DNA of 64,000 bases from Agelaius tricolor (GCA_023055355.1 JALJCS010000009.1:44794501-44858500), one strand, 5' to 3'; numbered from the stretch's first letter, positions 35,061 to 45,531 are shown. The notes: generated by a model from the sequence alone, not told the origin. Made by a program: numbers and translations.

Positions 35061-36740
35061 TTCCTTCCTCTGTGGTAGTATCTAAGGCTAGGTGTGAGTA
35101 GGTGTGGGGTGTTTATCCGCCACAGGTACAGGAGCTGTCGTATACCTCATTTCTAACTCGTAACTGAGTAACTTGCTTTAACTTTCTCCAAACCCCACAG
35201 AGTTGCCAAGTCTGCCCTCCCTCCTTTGATTAACACTGAACTCTGGCCTATAGCACCCCGTGACCTGCAACCTGGGGAGTGACCCCCTAACGCCTCTGAA
35301 TGTCGCTGCTTAAAAGCTACTGCAAAGTGAGGGCAAATTGCAATCTTATCTTATTTCCTTTGGTTACAAGGGGTCCTCTTGATCAGTCTGTGAATATCCA
35401 CCCCCTCCCCTCCACTCTCCATGGAAAAGGGCCACCCACGCTGCCTTTTCCCACCCCAGAGCCATGCTGAGCTCCAGGGCCAGGAGGCACTCTCAGCCCA
35501 GTGCTGCATACATGCTACTCACTTTTTAACATGACCAAAAAAACAAAAAAAAAAAAAGGAAAAAAAAAAGAAATCTCCAAATACTTAATTTTCTTCTTTA
35601 TTATTTGACAATCCTGTATCCCTTCCCCACTCCCCAACCTGGCCAGAAGCTGCATCCTTAACCCGGTCCATCTTTATTTGAATGTAGTTCCCCTACCCCC
35701 ATGGGAAAGAGAAGCTTTGTCAGGTCACGGTGGCTGCTATAAGTCGGGAGGGGGCGGTTTCTTTGTTTTGTTTTGTTCTTTTAAAATTTCCAGCCAAAAC
35801 CAAAGATTTCCTAATGATTGTATAAACTCAAAACAAACAAACAAACCAAAGACAAAGGGCGTCTTCAGCACCAAGCCCACCTGTGAGGCCGGCCTGGCCT
35901 GGGGCTCCAGAACAGCCCGGGCAGCAACTCCCGGCCCCAGGGTGAGATCTGGGATACAGGCTGGGAAGGGAGGCCGGGGCTTCGCAGGTGGGTTGAGGAG
36001 CTGAAGACTTGGGTGCAGGATTGGCTGCTCTGCTGGGTGCTTTAACCCTCTGGGGGCTGGGTGATGTTGATTAATACACGCTGAGGTGCACTTCTGAGCT
36101 TCCCCCCCTTTCATTGCTTGGAAGAGGCTGTCCTGTTGTGAGAAATCCCTGAAAGAAGAAGAAGCAGCTTTTCATTTCTCCTCTAGTTCCTTTTTTCTAG
36201 ATTTCTTTTATTTTTGCAGCACCACTGTGCAACTATGCATTGTATTTCTCAACCTTTTATGCTAGGTAGATGCCTGTGACTTTTTAACTTTTGGGGGGGG
36301 ATTGCAAATGGAGGAACTTTTTACATGGATCTTTTTAATCTCAGTTGATTGGGGGGTGTTTGGTTCTAGGGTCAGACAAGCTCTATCCCAAAGCAAAATC
36401 CAAATGTTAATATTATTAGCCTGATGCAGATACCAAAGATAATTTCTTTCCTGCAGAACCTTAGACTTGTGTATTAAGTACGATTACCCAGCACTTGCAT
36501 TAGTCTAACCTCAGTAATTCCAAAGCTTAGATGTATATTTTGGTATATTTCTGGGATATTAAAAAATTGTCGTTTAAATTCTTGTTTGTTTCAGTGTAAT
36601 GCTCTTAAAGTCATAGCATGGAGATAACTGAACTTGTCCTATTCTTAGTAGTTTGAAATAATAGTATTTTTGTATGTTTTGGGTGTGTCTATGTATGTAT
36701 TAACATAACGGTTTTCACTGCCTAGGTGTTCATAAATAAT

Positions 36741-36746
36741 AATAAA
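36741..36746 (+). terminator. POU2F1: Poly(A) signal AATAAA of POU2F1 (candidate)
   Basis: Part of an AATAATAATAAAA cluster. The downstream sequence is only weakly T-rich. Confidence 0.35.
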
Positions 36747-36776
36747 AGAAAAACCAACTACAAAGGGTTTTTAAAC

Positions 36777-36784
36777 TGTACATA
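36777..36784 (+). promoter_or_regulatory. Pumilio-type motif TGTACATA in 3' UTR
   Basis: A second exact TGTANATA match, near the distal end of the UTR. Confidence 0.35.
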
Positions 36785-37436
36785 ATATTCCGTGAGGAAT
36801 TTCCACCAGACCGCCAATTTGGATTGCATTTTCACTGATGGCCGCTCCCAACTGGGATTCTTTCTTTCTTTTTAAAGAGACAGCATGTTCTTTTGTTTTC
36901 CCCACTGACCTGAGGTTCTTTCTCAGTGCAAAGGGGGTTTCACTGTTTTTAAGGGGTGGGCCAAAGAGGAAGTAGCTTAAATTCTGTTTTAAAAATGTAT
37001 TTACAGTGTTAGTTTGAAAACTACCCCTTTGTATGAAGAATTGGGAGTGGAAAACCAAGCCCTTTCTTCTAAATCTGATCATAATTTTCAAAGAAATGAG
37101 AATTTGTGAATGTCTGTAGTGTCTGGGCAGTCCCTTTTTGCTTTCTTTTCTAAATAAGACAAGTTTTTGGTCCTAATGGTTTCACTGCTCTGTGCAACTG
37201 CCTGCTTACACTGGCTGGGAGGTTTTTTTTTCCCTTGGCCTTCCTCATACACTGCATTTATACACTTGAGGTCAGCAGAACACTTGAAATCAAGGGCCAT
37301 TGTGGGAGTACCCTACCCAAACGCAACCCAAGCTTTTCTGGAGACTGAAATGTGAGAGTCCCACACATTTCAAAACCTTGCTGATCACACTAAGGGTGAG
37401 GAGGAAGGCGAAATGCTGTCTCTTTAAAGATGTCCT

Positions 37437-37469
37437 TTATTATTATATTATTATTATTATTATTATTTT
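37437..37469 (+). repeat. (TTA)n simple repeat
   Basis: About ten TTA units with one interruption, directly before the hairpin at 37479-37500. Confidence 0.85.
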
Positions 37470-37478
37470 CCCAGTGGT

Positions 37479-37500
37479 TGCCTACAGATAGCTGTAGGCA
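37479..37500 (+). other. Perfect 9-bp hairpin near the 3' end of POU2F1
   Basis: TGCCTACAG, loop ATAG, CTGTAGGCA. The arms are exactly complementary. It lies about 130 bases before the distal poly(A) signal. Confidence 0.75.
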
Positions 37501-37631
37501 TTGAGAGATTGTGTAGATTACAGTAAATCAGAATGAAAAGGTAGATTTTGTGTAGATGCATTTGTCTGCTGTAATTTTTTATATATATTAAACTTACTGT
37601 AATTGTACAGTTCATTTCTGTTGTAAACATC

Positions 37632-37637
37632 ATTAAA
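37632..37637 (+). terminator. POU2F1: Distal poly(A) signal ATTAAA of POU2F1
   Basis: ATTAAA is followed 25-45 bases later by T/G-rich sequence (CTTGTTCGTAGTTTTT). It is the last good + strand signal before the CD247 3' end and fits the long 3' UTR of this gene. Confidence 0.6.
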
Positions 37638-37660
37638 CCATTTTCCAAGTGTTTTAACAT

Positions 37661-38864
37661 GTATGCACTTGTTCGTAGTTTTTAAATGTGTCGGGAGAGG
37701 CTGATTGCCCTTCCCCTATGGATCAGACTGGGCCAGAAGATTGATCTGGTGCCCTTTGTCTTGTCAAACTGGAGGAGAGCCTGGGTTTTATGCACTCTGC
37801 TTGAAGCTTTTGTTCTAATTCTGTGTTTATCAGCTCCTCTCCCAAAAGCAGAAACAGCTTCAGTTGCTTCCTGAAGGCAAAGAGGAGACTCAGCTCAACC
37901 CCACAGTGAGTGGCCCCAAAACCAGCGTTGGATGCTTTTTGAAATCAAGGTATCCATTGATACATAAAGAGCATAAGGTGATTTTTCCCCCCACAAAGAA
38001 TACCAATGGTGGTTGGTATTTCACACTGCCAAAGCTTGTGAGTTCTACATCTTGCAGATACACTTATGGTGATTTAAAAAGAGAAAGCTGTTTTCAGCAC
38101 TCTTTGTTCTTGCATCGAGTGCTTTGCAGCATAACTTTACTGTAATTTTCAGCTCAGCTGTCTCAGTTATCACCCAGTTCTCTCAATTTTTCTTGTCACT
38201 GCAGAGAACAGTAAAGGATCTAGGAACTTTTTTTTTGCAAGAAGCATTCATTACCATGTCTCAGTTTACTTTTTTTTTTGCTTTAATTTATTGCAAATAT
38301 TCTTTAAAAGCTACAAGCACCTACTGCAGGTACAGTTTTACTGCTTAAAGAAGTAAAACTGCCTTGGAACTTGCATAGCACCCATTTCAGCAAGTTTTTC
38401 TGCTGCTAACCCACCCAGTCCCTGGAAAGAAGACATAACCTCATTTGGCCTGCACCCAGAGCAGCAGCTCTTGTTCCCACAGCCTTGCTTTAGCTCTGCT
38501 TCTTCTGTGAGGACTGGTGAGATGGCTTGGTCAGCTCCTGAGTCGAGGTGAAACACCCCTGATGTTGCTGGGCTGGATTTGTCCTTGCTGAATTCCTCCA
38601 GCCTTCCCTGTGCAGGCTCGTGAGGCACGGGCAGAACTGAGGCTGCAGCAGCAGGAGGTGAGTGTCCCTTTGATTCCTGGCTTTGGGGCATTTTCCCAAC
38701 AGCCCATCCCAGCTTCTGGGACGTGTGTAGGAGCTCCAGCTGGAATCCTGTCCTACTCAGCTTCCCTGGGAGATGGTGCTGCTGGATGCAGGCTGGTGCA
38801 GACAGGCTGAACACCTCAGGTAAGGAGCTCGTGCCATTCCCACTGTGCTCCCTACACACACACA
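37661..38864. other. Gap between the converging POU2F1 and CD247 ends
   Basis: About 1.2 kb without a recognised gene. It has a weak TTTATT at 38287-38292 (AATAAA on the - strand), which could be a second CD247 poly(A) signal, but its downstream side is A-rich rather than GT-rich. Confidence 0.6.
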
Positions 38865-39736
38865 GAGGGCTGTGGCACTGTTTTATTAATTCATCAAAAA
38901 CACATGACATTATTGAGCTGGTACCTCCTTAGAATGATACCTGCACCTTTTAGAGGCAGCCTCATGAGAGACTGGGCTGGCAACTGCATTTATGTTGGCT
39001 TTTGTACAGTCTGTTGTCTGGAAGTGATAATAGGGGCACCCATCTCCTTGTTTTCTTTGTTTTTCTGCCTTCAGAGAAGTCTCTCACTCAGCTTACCTGG
39101 CTCATATTTATGGATGAGTGGCAGTGCCATTGCTTGATCTTTTTTTGGATATTGGTGCTCATTTTCTTCCTACTGGAAAGCTGGCATTCAGCCTCTCTGC
39201 TTCACTATGGTAACATCATGTCACTCTTTATAATTAAAGAAAAAAAGCTGCCCTCCACTGAAGCAGGTTTTTAAAGGCAAAATTTAAAGCAAAAAGGGCG
39301 AAATAGTCTTAAGATAAATACTACAGGAAGTAAATACAGTAAATACAGTAAATCTTTGCAAATTGTTTAAATGCACTAAAGCCATAATTCCATGTCTTAA
39401 TACTCAGGAAGACCTATGGAAATAGCTGTGAATGTTAGAAGGTGTGGTCTGGTCCCCACAAACCTGACCAAAAAAAAAAAATCAGCCTAATACCCCCTAT
39501 AATTGAAAACAACTTTACAGATATGTACATTCTAATAGCAGAAGCAGTTACATAATTCAGGAGGAGAGAGAGAAGGAAAAGGCCAGGTCCAGGTTCTGTG
39601 CACCAAGCAACCCAAGGAGGTTCTTGCACAGAGAAAACACACAGTGCTTGTGTTGGATGAAAAAGGCTTTCCCCCCTCTCCTCCCCAAAGCAGGTGGGCA
39701 TCTCTCACTCTTGCCCATCCCCTCTGAGGCTCCCAC
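38865..39736 (-). other. CD247: CD247 3' UTR
   Basis: Sequence from the TAG stop to the poly(A) signal region. It carries a small tandem repeat, nearly three units of GTAAATACA at 39330-39353 on the + strand. Confidence 0.65.
38882..38887 (-). terminator. CD247: CD247 poly(A) signal AATAAA
   Basis: On the - strand AATAAA is followed about 20 bases later by CTGTGTGTGTGTAGGG, a strong GT-rich downstream element. It would give CD247 a 3' UTR of about 870 bases. Confidence 0.7.
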
Positions 39737-39802
39737 CTAGCGAGGGGGCAAAGGCTGCATTTGGAGAGCATCATAAGTGTCCTTGGTTGCTGCACTGAGC
39801 CC
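39737..39802 (-). CDS. CD247: CD247 last exon: second half of ITAM 3
   Basis: Encodes [20 protein letters not shown], Arg and the stop TAG (39737-39739). With the TyrGln that ends the previous exon it makes ITAM 3, YQGL-(7)-YDAL. The acceptor is ttttcag on the - strand, at 39803-39809. The human tail differs by only a few residues (HMQAL for QMQPL). Confidence 0.97.
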   Translation of the reverse strand, partial: GLSAATKDTYDALQMQPLPPR

Positions 39803-40939
39803 CTGAAAAAGAGAAAACCAGAAAAACAGGTGAGGGATGAGTGTGAGTGCTTACTTCTTCCTGGCTGACTGGCAGCAGCAGGATGGCAGGGGCTCACTCA
39901 GGAGCAGGAGTCTGATTTTTTTCCCCCTACAGAGGTTTTTACTCCTGAGTGATTCTTTAGTTTTTGTGTGGTATAAATAGCTATTACTTACCTGAAGGCA
40001 AGGTACATCCTCAATAATGGTGATGAAAATATGACTACAGCAAATCATCCTAACTGGTTCTGCAGATCTTTGGAGTACATTTTATTTGTGTATTATTAAG
40101 AGCTAACTGATGCTAGAATGTGCATCCACAATTAAATGAACAGACATAAAATCATCATAAAATCACTTCTCTGTGCCTCCCTGTGAGTGCCATTGGATAT
40201 CCAACCACAGGTGAGGGGAGCAGCTGTGGGAGGTGGTGCCTACCTGGTAGAGACCTTCATTGCCTTTGCCTCGCCGCCTCTGCTGCTTTGGGAAAATAAA
40301 ACAAGCATAGACTGATTAATGGGTGCTTTCCTGATTATGCAGAAAGAAAGAAGCCCCTGAGTTCCCCCATGCTGTACTGAGGGTACAGGATGTACCAGCT
40401 GTGCATGGCTTGGACTCTGCTCTGCACAGGAAAGCACCTGCTAAGTCTGGACCAGCCCTGACATGCTGCAAGGGCTGTTAAGGAGAAAATAGAGAGGATA
40501 GAAAATAAAAACAAATTGGTTTCGTTTGCTGACATATTTTCCTGTCATACTGTTAGAATGTTGCTATTTCTTTGATTCATTGTATGTATAGAGATTTGGC
40601 AGCATTTCTGTAGACACTGATTATTTAGTATTAGATTGTATCACAAATGTGTCAAGGAGTAGTACTTTTTACAGTTAAAATTGCAGCAAGCTATTAAATG
40701 ATCATATATTTGGAAAGGGACAAGGGCTTTGGTGTTCTCGTCCCTCCAGAAACAGAAACATTCAAAAAACATGGTGCAACTTTATAACCCCATAGCTCAG
40801 AGACACAGCTTGACTCTGGCAGAGGAGCATTAGACTAAAAAAGGGGAAAATATTAAATGTTGGCGTTGCTTCAGCATTTCTCAACACTAAACTTTGTTTT
40901 GAAATGCCCCTTTTTTCATGTGTCAGAAGGAAATGAAAG

Positions 40940-40986
<47 letters not shown>

Positions 40987-43900
40987 CACTTTGACATAAA
41001 ATAGAACCTGTGTAGGTCAGAGCAATTTTTCATTTTGCCATAAACAAGTGTCCCCAGATGGTTTGTTTTTGACACAAGCCCTCCTCCCCCAGCAGTTTTT
41101 GCACAGAGCTAAAAACTCTCAGCTGTGACTGATGTGTGCCTTCTTAAACATTTGAGAGCAGAGCTGTGGGAAGGAGGACATTTCCCCTATTCCTTGTCTG
41201 AAGTCAGGAACAAAGAGGGGCTGGCACATGCTCTCCTGATCCTGGAACACCAGCCAGCCTCAGCAGCCCGTGGAGGGGAAACCATAAACCTGCAGCTCCA
41301 AACTGCTCTGGAGAAACATGCCCCAAAATCTTCCAGTGCTGCTGGACCATTGCAGCACTTGACACCAGACCTTCCTTCAGACCCCCCAGCCAGGGCAGCT
41401 GTCAGGGGTTTTCTGGCCAAAAGCTGAAATGTTTTCTGTTGCCATGTTTTCACCAGGAAGGAAAATAAGACTCACCTCTCCCTTCATTCCAATCTCACTG
41501 TATGCCTCACCCATCTTGTCCTTCTGCAGCGACTGCAGACAGAGAGGGGGAAAGAGTCAGTGTGACAATAGAAAAGCCAAGGCAGCCCCTGGGTAGCCAC
41601 ATTTAAAACCAGCTGAACTCAGAGTGTCTCATTCAATAGCAGTGGAGGTCTTGGAAACAAGCTCATTCCTCAAGCACCAAGGACTCAGAAAGACCCAAGT
41701 TAAGATGTGATAATCAACATTCTGTATCTGTGCTTTGGAGCACAGACCCACCACGTTTAGCCAGAGTCAAACCAATTCCATCAAGAGGTTCCTAGGCAGC
41801 CCCTCTTAGATGCACTGGTATTTGGCCTTTGCCAGAGAGCAGTCACAGGGCTGGAGTCCATGCACAGGAAGTACTGCAGCAGCAATCACATGGGATACAG
41901 CTTGGTTAGTCACTAGCATTAGGCATTAGCAGGTATCTTGCTCCAAGTTCTTTTCTACATCTCCCCAGTGTTTTGCTCCTGTCACTCAAAAGTGAGCAGA
42001 AATTTTCTAGCAAAAACAGAGGGTCTGCTGGGAAGAGTTGGGCGGAAGGGAAGAGAAGTCTTGAAAAGCAGCTGTTGAGTTTTGAACCAGAGCTGAAATT
42101 GGGTGGCAGGGGGGAAAAGTCTCCTATAAAACACAATCTCCTGTTCCCAGCCATCCCTCCCTCTCTGCCCTCTCCAGAGTGCTCTACTCACAGTGTAGAC
42201 AGTGTCCTGAGGGTTCTTTCTCCTCTGCTGTAAAACAGAAGAAAAAAGTTGCCCATACATTGCACTACCAGCATCCCCCATGTGCTTATGCATTTGCTCC
42301 ATGGCACAGCTGTGGCTCTATGGACTTTCCCTGCCCATTCCAGTCCATCCTGCCTCCACCTGTAAGGCTCTGTTCAGACAACTTGTTCTGGGAGAAATTA
42401 ATTTCACTTTAGCAATTGGTAAAACTTAGTTCTTCTCTGCTCAGCCCCTACAGCTGTCACCTGCTGATGCAGGAGGTTTTCCCTCCCTTTTCCTTTGAAA
42501 GTGATGGGCCGTGCAGCACAAAGAGTTGTTTTGGCTGCTGCTCTGCTTTGTGGGCGCTTGTTTGATGGCATCAGACGCAGCGAGCTCTGTGAAACACCCA
42601 CCGCTGCCGGGCCTCCTCCGCATCCGCCCCGGGCCCGGGTGTCACTTCCCACCCCGACGGCTGCGAGCTCCCAGCCCGGCGAGGGGCGCAGAGATCAAAG
42701 GGGAGGGGGAGCTTCGCTGCTGCCCCCCGCGCCGCCGGGGTTACGACACAAATCGCGTCGTTCCCTCCCCAGGAAGGCGCTGGGGTGGCTGCCTGTGTGA
42801 GCAGCGCTGTGACACGGCGTGGGAGGAGGCACCAGATCAAAGGACAGAGGCGCACATGTGCCTGGAGGTTACCTGGTGTCTCCCGCCCAGCTCGGGGTCT
42901 GCTCCTCGCTTTCCTCCCAGAACATCGTAATCGTCTCTGTGCCCGCGGGAGAGTTTCTGAAACGGGAGAGCAAAAGCGCTGGATGGACACCGTGATCATG
43001 AGATAAGAACAGATCTTAGAAAAGAAAGGGAACCCAGCTCAGCTCACAAGGACTATCACTGAACTAGAAATTCTTTTTACGCCCTAATGCAACTGTCAAC
43101 AGCAATGTCTACATTTAAGCCATGGAAATGACACAAAACTGCAAGCTGTTGCATCAAGCACCTTTCCTAAGTGGAAATGAGTTGAAAACCAGAGAGCATG
43201 AGGGGGAGGGACTCTGACTTTCATACTTTCTCTCCCACAGGAGAGCAAAGAGCCACGACCTTCATTTTTCTTGCAAGAGCTGTTCATCTAAATTTGCATC
43301 AAGGACCTACAGAATTTTATGCCCAACACAAATCTTAGCTGGAAAAGGTTACCTTGCACAAGGGCAAAGGAGAGATTTCAGGTCAAAATAACACAGCTGA
43401 CAGAGCACTACTTGAAAGGTGACGGGCTACACTTAAACTGAAAAGAAATTGCATTAGTGTTCAGACATTACAGAGTTAAACAGAACTCATCACAGGATGT
43501 GGCTATGGTCAAAAGCGTGAGAAAAAAAATTAAAAGACATCTAGACATAGCAAAAATAGCTTGAGTTTAATGCTGCCATGAGTGGGCAATTTAGTGAGGA
43601 GGCTCAGGCAGGGTCTTGTCTCTGCCCTCTTTCACTGCCTAAAGACGCTGCCTTTGGTCAGGGCACAGGACAAGGTGTTTCTCTGGTATGATCTGGTACA
43701 GCAGGGCTTCCTGCAAGGCAACAGGAAAGCTTGGGAATGGAGGCACAGGGCCTGTGTGGAGCCCAGGCTCCACACACTTGAGAGTGGACGAGCTGCAGGT
43801 GCAAAGGCAGCTCCACAGCATTCCTTGGCATTTGCCCTTTGCCCAGCCCACATCAAACAGCAGCAGCAAGGGGGTAGTGCCTGCACACACACCCAGAGCT

Positions 43901-45531
43901 CTCACAAACCTGTTTGTTCCATGGGGCAGCACAGCAAACAGCCTGGGCTCCTGCCAACCTAGAGCTCAGTGGCCAAATCAGAAACCAACAGTCCCAAGAG
44001 CTCTCCAGCATCTGGGCAGAGTGGTGATACCAGAAGCTGTCCCTGCGAGGTTTTACCTTTCCTGCACACATGTACAGCCTACTCATCAAGACTACTACTA
44101 CATGAGCCTACTTTTTGGCTCACCCAAAGCTTTTCTGACCAGCAGCCAGTTCAGTCTCTGTGCCCCACCATCTGGATGGTGGATTAGGGAACAAGGACCA
44201 GCAGTTACTCACGTTGTACACGTCATCCTGGCCCGCTTGCAGCTGGGGTTCAGAGGCCTGGCTGAGCTGCAAGAGAGACCATAGAGACCATTCCATGAGC
44301 AGAGACACAGTGGCTCCCCTCAGTCCTTTCATTCCCTCTCTCCTACCAGTTACCCTCATCAGAAACAGGGCAACCCACAAGCAGCTCCCTGTGTGGCTAC
44401 AGGCAATGCAAACCCCTGCTGCAGCAGCACTTTTATCCACACAGCAGCCTGCCCTCAGCAGCCAAGTCGTTTTATTTCACATAACACCAGCTCACAAACT
44501 TCTGAGTTTGTTCCCTACGCACCTGTCTCTCCATTCTCTTCCTGTCCTAATCTTGTGCCTCCCTGGGACTTTGGTTCTCCCGCTGCCTGCAAAGCTGTTG
44601 GGCTTCCTGCAGGGAATCCCTGCACCCCTCAGGAGCAGCACGTGGCTTGCAGGGCTCTGGTGCCACCCCAATAAGTTGAAGTGAGTGGCAGGTAACAAAG
44701 AGGTAAAGGATTATCCCTTCTGTAGCTGCTCTTTGGCTCAGCTGCTCACAATAATTATGAGAAATCAATTGCTAAGCCAAAATTTCAGTAAAGAAGGGCA
44801 GTTTTGGATCAATGAGAGCAGCTGCTTTGTGTTGTAGTGTTTAAACAAAAACCCTGTCAAACTACATTCTGTATTGATTTACTCTTTTTGAGTTATTATC
44901 ACATTCAATTCTTTATTAAAAGTAACCTTCTAGCTCAGTCTATATTTAGGCATAGAATCACGTTTGTAACAATTACTCAAGTCCTCTCCTGTGGTTGGGT
45001 TGTTGCATCATCACACTCATAGTATCAAAGATGTCTGAATTGTTGAGACATTTTAATACATCCTTCACAAGCTTGCCATTTTCCCTATATTTTCTGTGTA
45101 TCCCCCTCCTCTCTTTCCAATGACAAAGCAGGAGAAAAAAAATCCACGTTACTCTTGATCAGTCACTTCCCATCTACAAAATCCAGAATCTCTGATGTAT
45201 CCATAAGTGTAACATCAAAACACTCTCATATACTCTTTGGAAAGAACTGCTTTAGGTTGCTCAAGTGGACACCAGAAACAGAGGGGGAAAAAATAAAGAA
45301 AAAGAGAGAAAGAAAGCAAAAGAATAGAAAGGTCTCATTCCAAGAGATGGTTCCCCTCCACTCCCACTTTCCAGCCCAGCTTACACCACCAAATCCAAAT
45401 GGATCTGTGTTGGGTTAGACTGACCTTTGCCTTCACAAAAAGGGCTGTCATGACCACTGCATAAATGAAGAGGAATCCATCCAGCATGTAGCAGAGCCTG
45501 GGATCTGTGAGGCCAAGAACTGATGCAGCAT
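39737..45531 (-). CDS. CD247: CD247 (CD3-zeta) coding exons 2-8
   Basis: Signalling chain of the T-cell receptor complex and of some NK receptors. It is a disulfide-linked homodimer in the plasma membrane, and its ITAM tyrosines are phosphorylated by Lck and then bind ZAP-70 (family knowledge). On the - strand the exons are 45425-45531, 44213-44266, 42873-42956, 42192-42227, 41476-41532, 40244-40279 and 39737-39802. All internal junctions between them are phase 0, and the first exon starts in phase 1. They encode 145 residues plus stop: a short ectodomain, a membrane helix and a cytoplasmic tail with three ITAMs. Human CD247 has 164 residues including its signal peptide, so only the signal peptide exon is missing here. 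Confidence 0.96.
39803..40243 (-). other. CD247: CD247 intron 7
   Basis: 0.44 kb. Nothing notable beyond the splice sites. Confidence 0.92.
40244..40279 (-). CDS. CD247: CD247 exon 7: start of ITAM 3
   Basis: Encodes [12 protein letters not shown], matching human RRRGKGHDGLYQ, and ends just after the first TyrGln of ITAM 3. The donor is gtaggc. The acceptor is a run of three AGs (AAAG-CAG-CAG), so forms with one or two extra Gln before the Arg run are possible. The start chosen gives the mammalian sequence. Confidence 0.92.
40280..41475 (-). other. CD247: CD247 intron 6, with a TA microsatellite
   Basis: 1.2 kb. The TA repeat at 40943-40984 is the only notable content. Confidence 0.92.
40943..40984. 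repeat. (TA)n microsatellite, about 21 units
   Basis: An uninterrupted TA dinucleotide run in CD247 intron 6. It is likely polymorphic in length. Confidence 0.95.
41476..41532 (-). CDS. CD247: CD247 exon 6: second half of ITAM 2
   Basis: Encodes [19 protein letters not shown]. Human has [19 protein letters not shown]. With the TyrThr of exon 5 it forms ITAM 2, YTSL-(8)-YSEI. The donor is gtgagt and the acceptor ctgcag, both on the - strand. 19 codons, phase 0. Confidence 0.97.
41533..42191 (-). other. CD247: CD247 intron 5
   Basis: 0.66 kb. No repeat or exon was recognised. Confidence 0.92.
42192..42227 (-). CDS. CD247: CD247 exon 5: start of ITAM 2
   Basis: Encodes [12 protein letters not shown], against human QRRKNPQEGLYN. 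The exon starts at a tandem acceptor, TTACAGCAG. The first AG keeps the leading Gln (start at 42227) and the second removes it (start at 42224). The first Tyr of ITAM 2 is near its end, followed by Thr rather than Asn. Confidence 0.94.
42228..42872 (-). other. CD247: CD247 intron 4, with a CpG-rich part
   Basis: 0.65 kb. The half next to exon 4 (about 42580-42780) is GC- and CpG-rich. Confidence 0.9.
42580..42960. other. CpG-rich segment over CD247 exon 4 and flank
   Basis: Dense in CpG, including CCGCGCCGCCGGGG, and running across exon 4. It is not near the expected promoter at exon 1. Confidence 0.7.
42873..42956 (-). CDS. CD247: CD247 exon 4: second half of ITAM 1
   Basis: 28 codons encoding [20 protein letters not shown] and PELGGRHQ. 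With the TyrAsn of exon 3 it forms ITAM 1, YNKL-(7)-YDVL. Human reads [20 protein letters not shown] here, so spacing and both YxxL cores are kept while the residues between are less conserved. The acceptor is tttcag and the donor gtaacc. Confidence 0.96.
42957..44212 (-). other. CD247: CD247 intron 3
   Basis: 1.26 kb. An octamer ATTTGCAT lies at 43292-43299 on the + strand. No repeat was recognised. Confidence 0.9.
44213..44266 (-). CDS. CD247: CD247 exon 3: membrane-proximal tail and first ITAM tyrosine
   Basis: Encodes [18 protein letters not shown], the segment just inside the membrane, ending with the first TyrAsn of ITAM 1. Human FSRSADAPAYQQGQNQLYN is one residue longer. The acceptor is ttgcag and the donor gtgagt. 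18 codons, phase 0. Confidence 0.95.
44267..45424 (-). other. CD247: CD247 intron 2
   Basis: 1.16 kb. A purine-rich A/G patch lies at about 45285-45325. No repeat family or exon was recognised. Confidence 0.9.
45425..45531 (-). CDS. CD247: CD247 exon 2: ectodomain and transmembrane helix
   Basis: After two bases that finish a codon begun in exon 1, it encodes [20 protein letters not shown] and [15 protein letters not shown]. The Cys makes the interchain disulfide, and the Asp four residues later (CYMLD) lies in the membrane and pairs with basic residues of the receptor (family knowledge). Both are at the mammalian positions. The acceptor is gtgcag and the donor starts gtcag. Length is 107 bases, phase 1 in and phase 0 out. 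Confidence 0.97.

Larger units (their letters stand above)
26513..37660 (+). other. POU2F1: POU2F1 3' UTR, about 11 kb
   Basis: No spliced coding sequence was found between the stop and the distal poly(A) signal at 37632. Mammalian POU2F1 mRNA also has a 3' UTR of this order, as far as I know. Shorter forms could end after AATAAA at 26786-26791 or 36741-36746. Contents: GA/A-rich tracts, TTA repeats, a poly-A at about 31790, a pyrimidine run at 32164-32232, two CpG-dense islands, an AU-rich nonamer, Pumilio-type motifs and a hairpin. The true extent needs transcript data; part could be a separate non-coding transcript. Confidence 0.7.

Noticed and set aside
42495..42999. Several overlapping open frames on both strands
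   Set aside because: They are by-products of the CpG-rich patch. Only the CD247 exon 4 at 42873-42956 is supported, by family match and splice sites.
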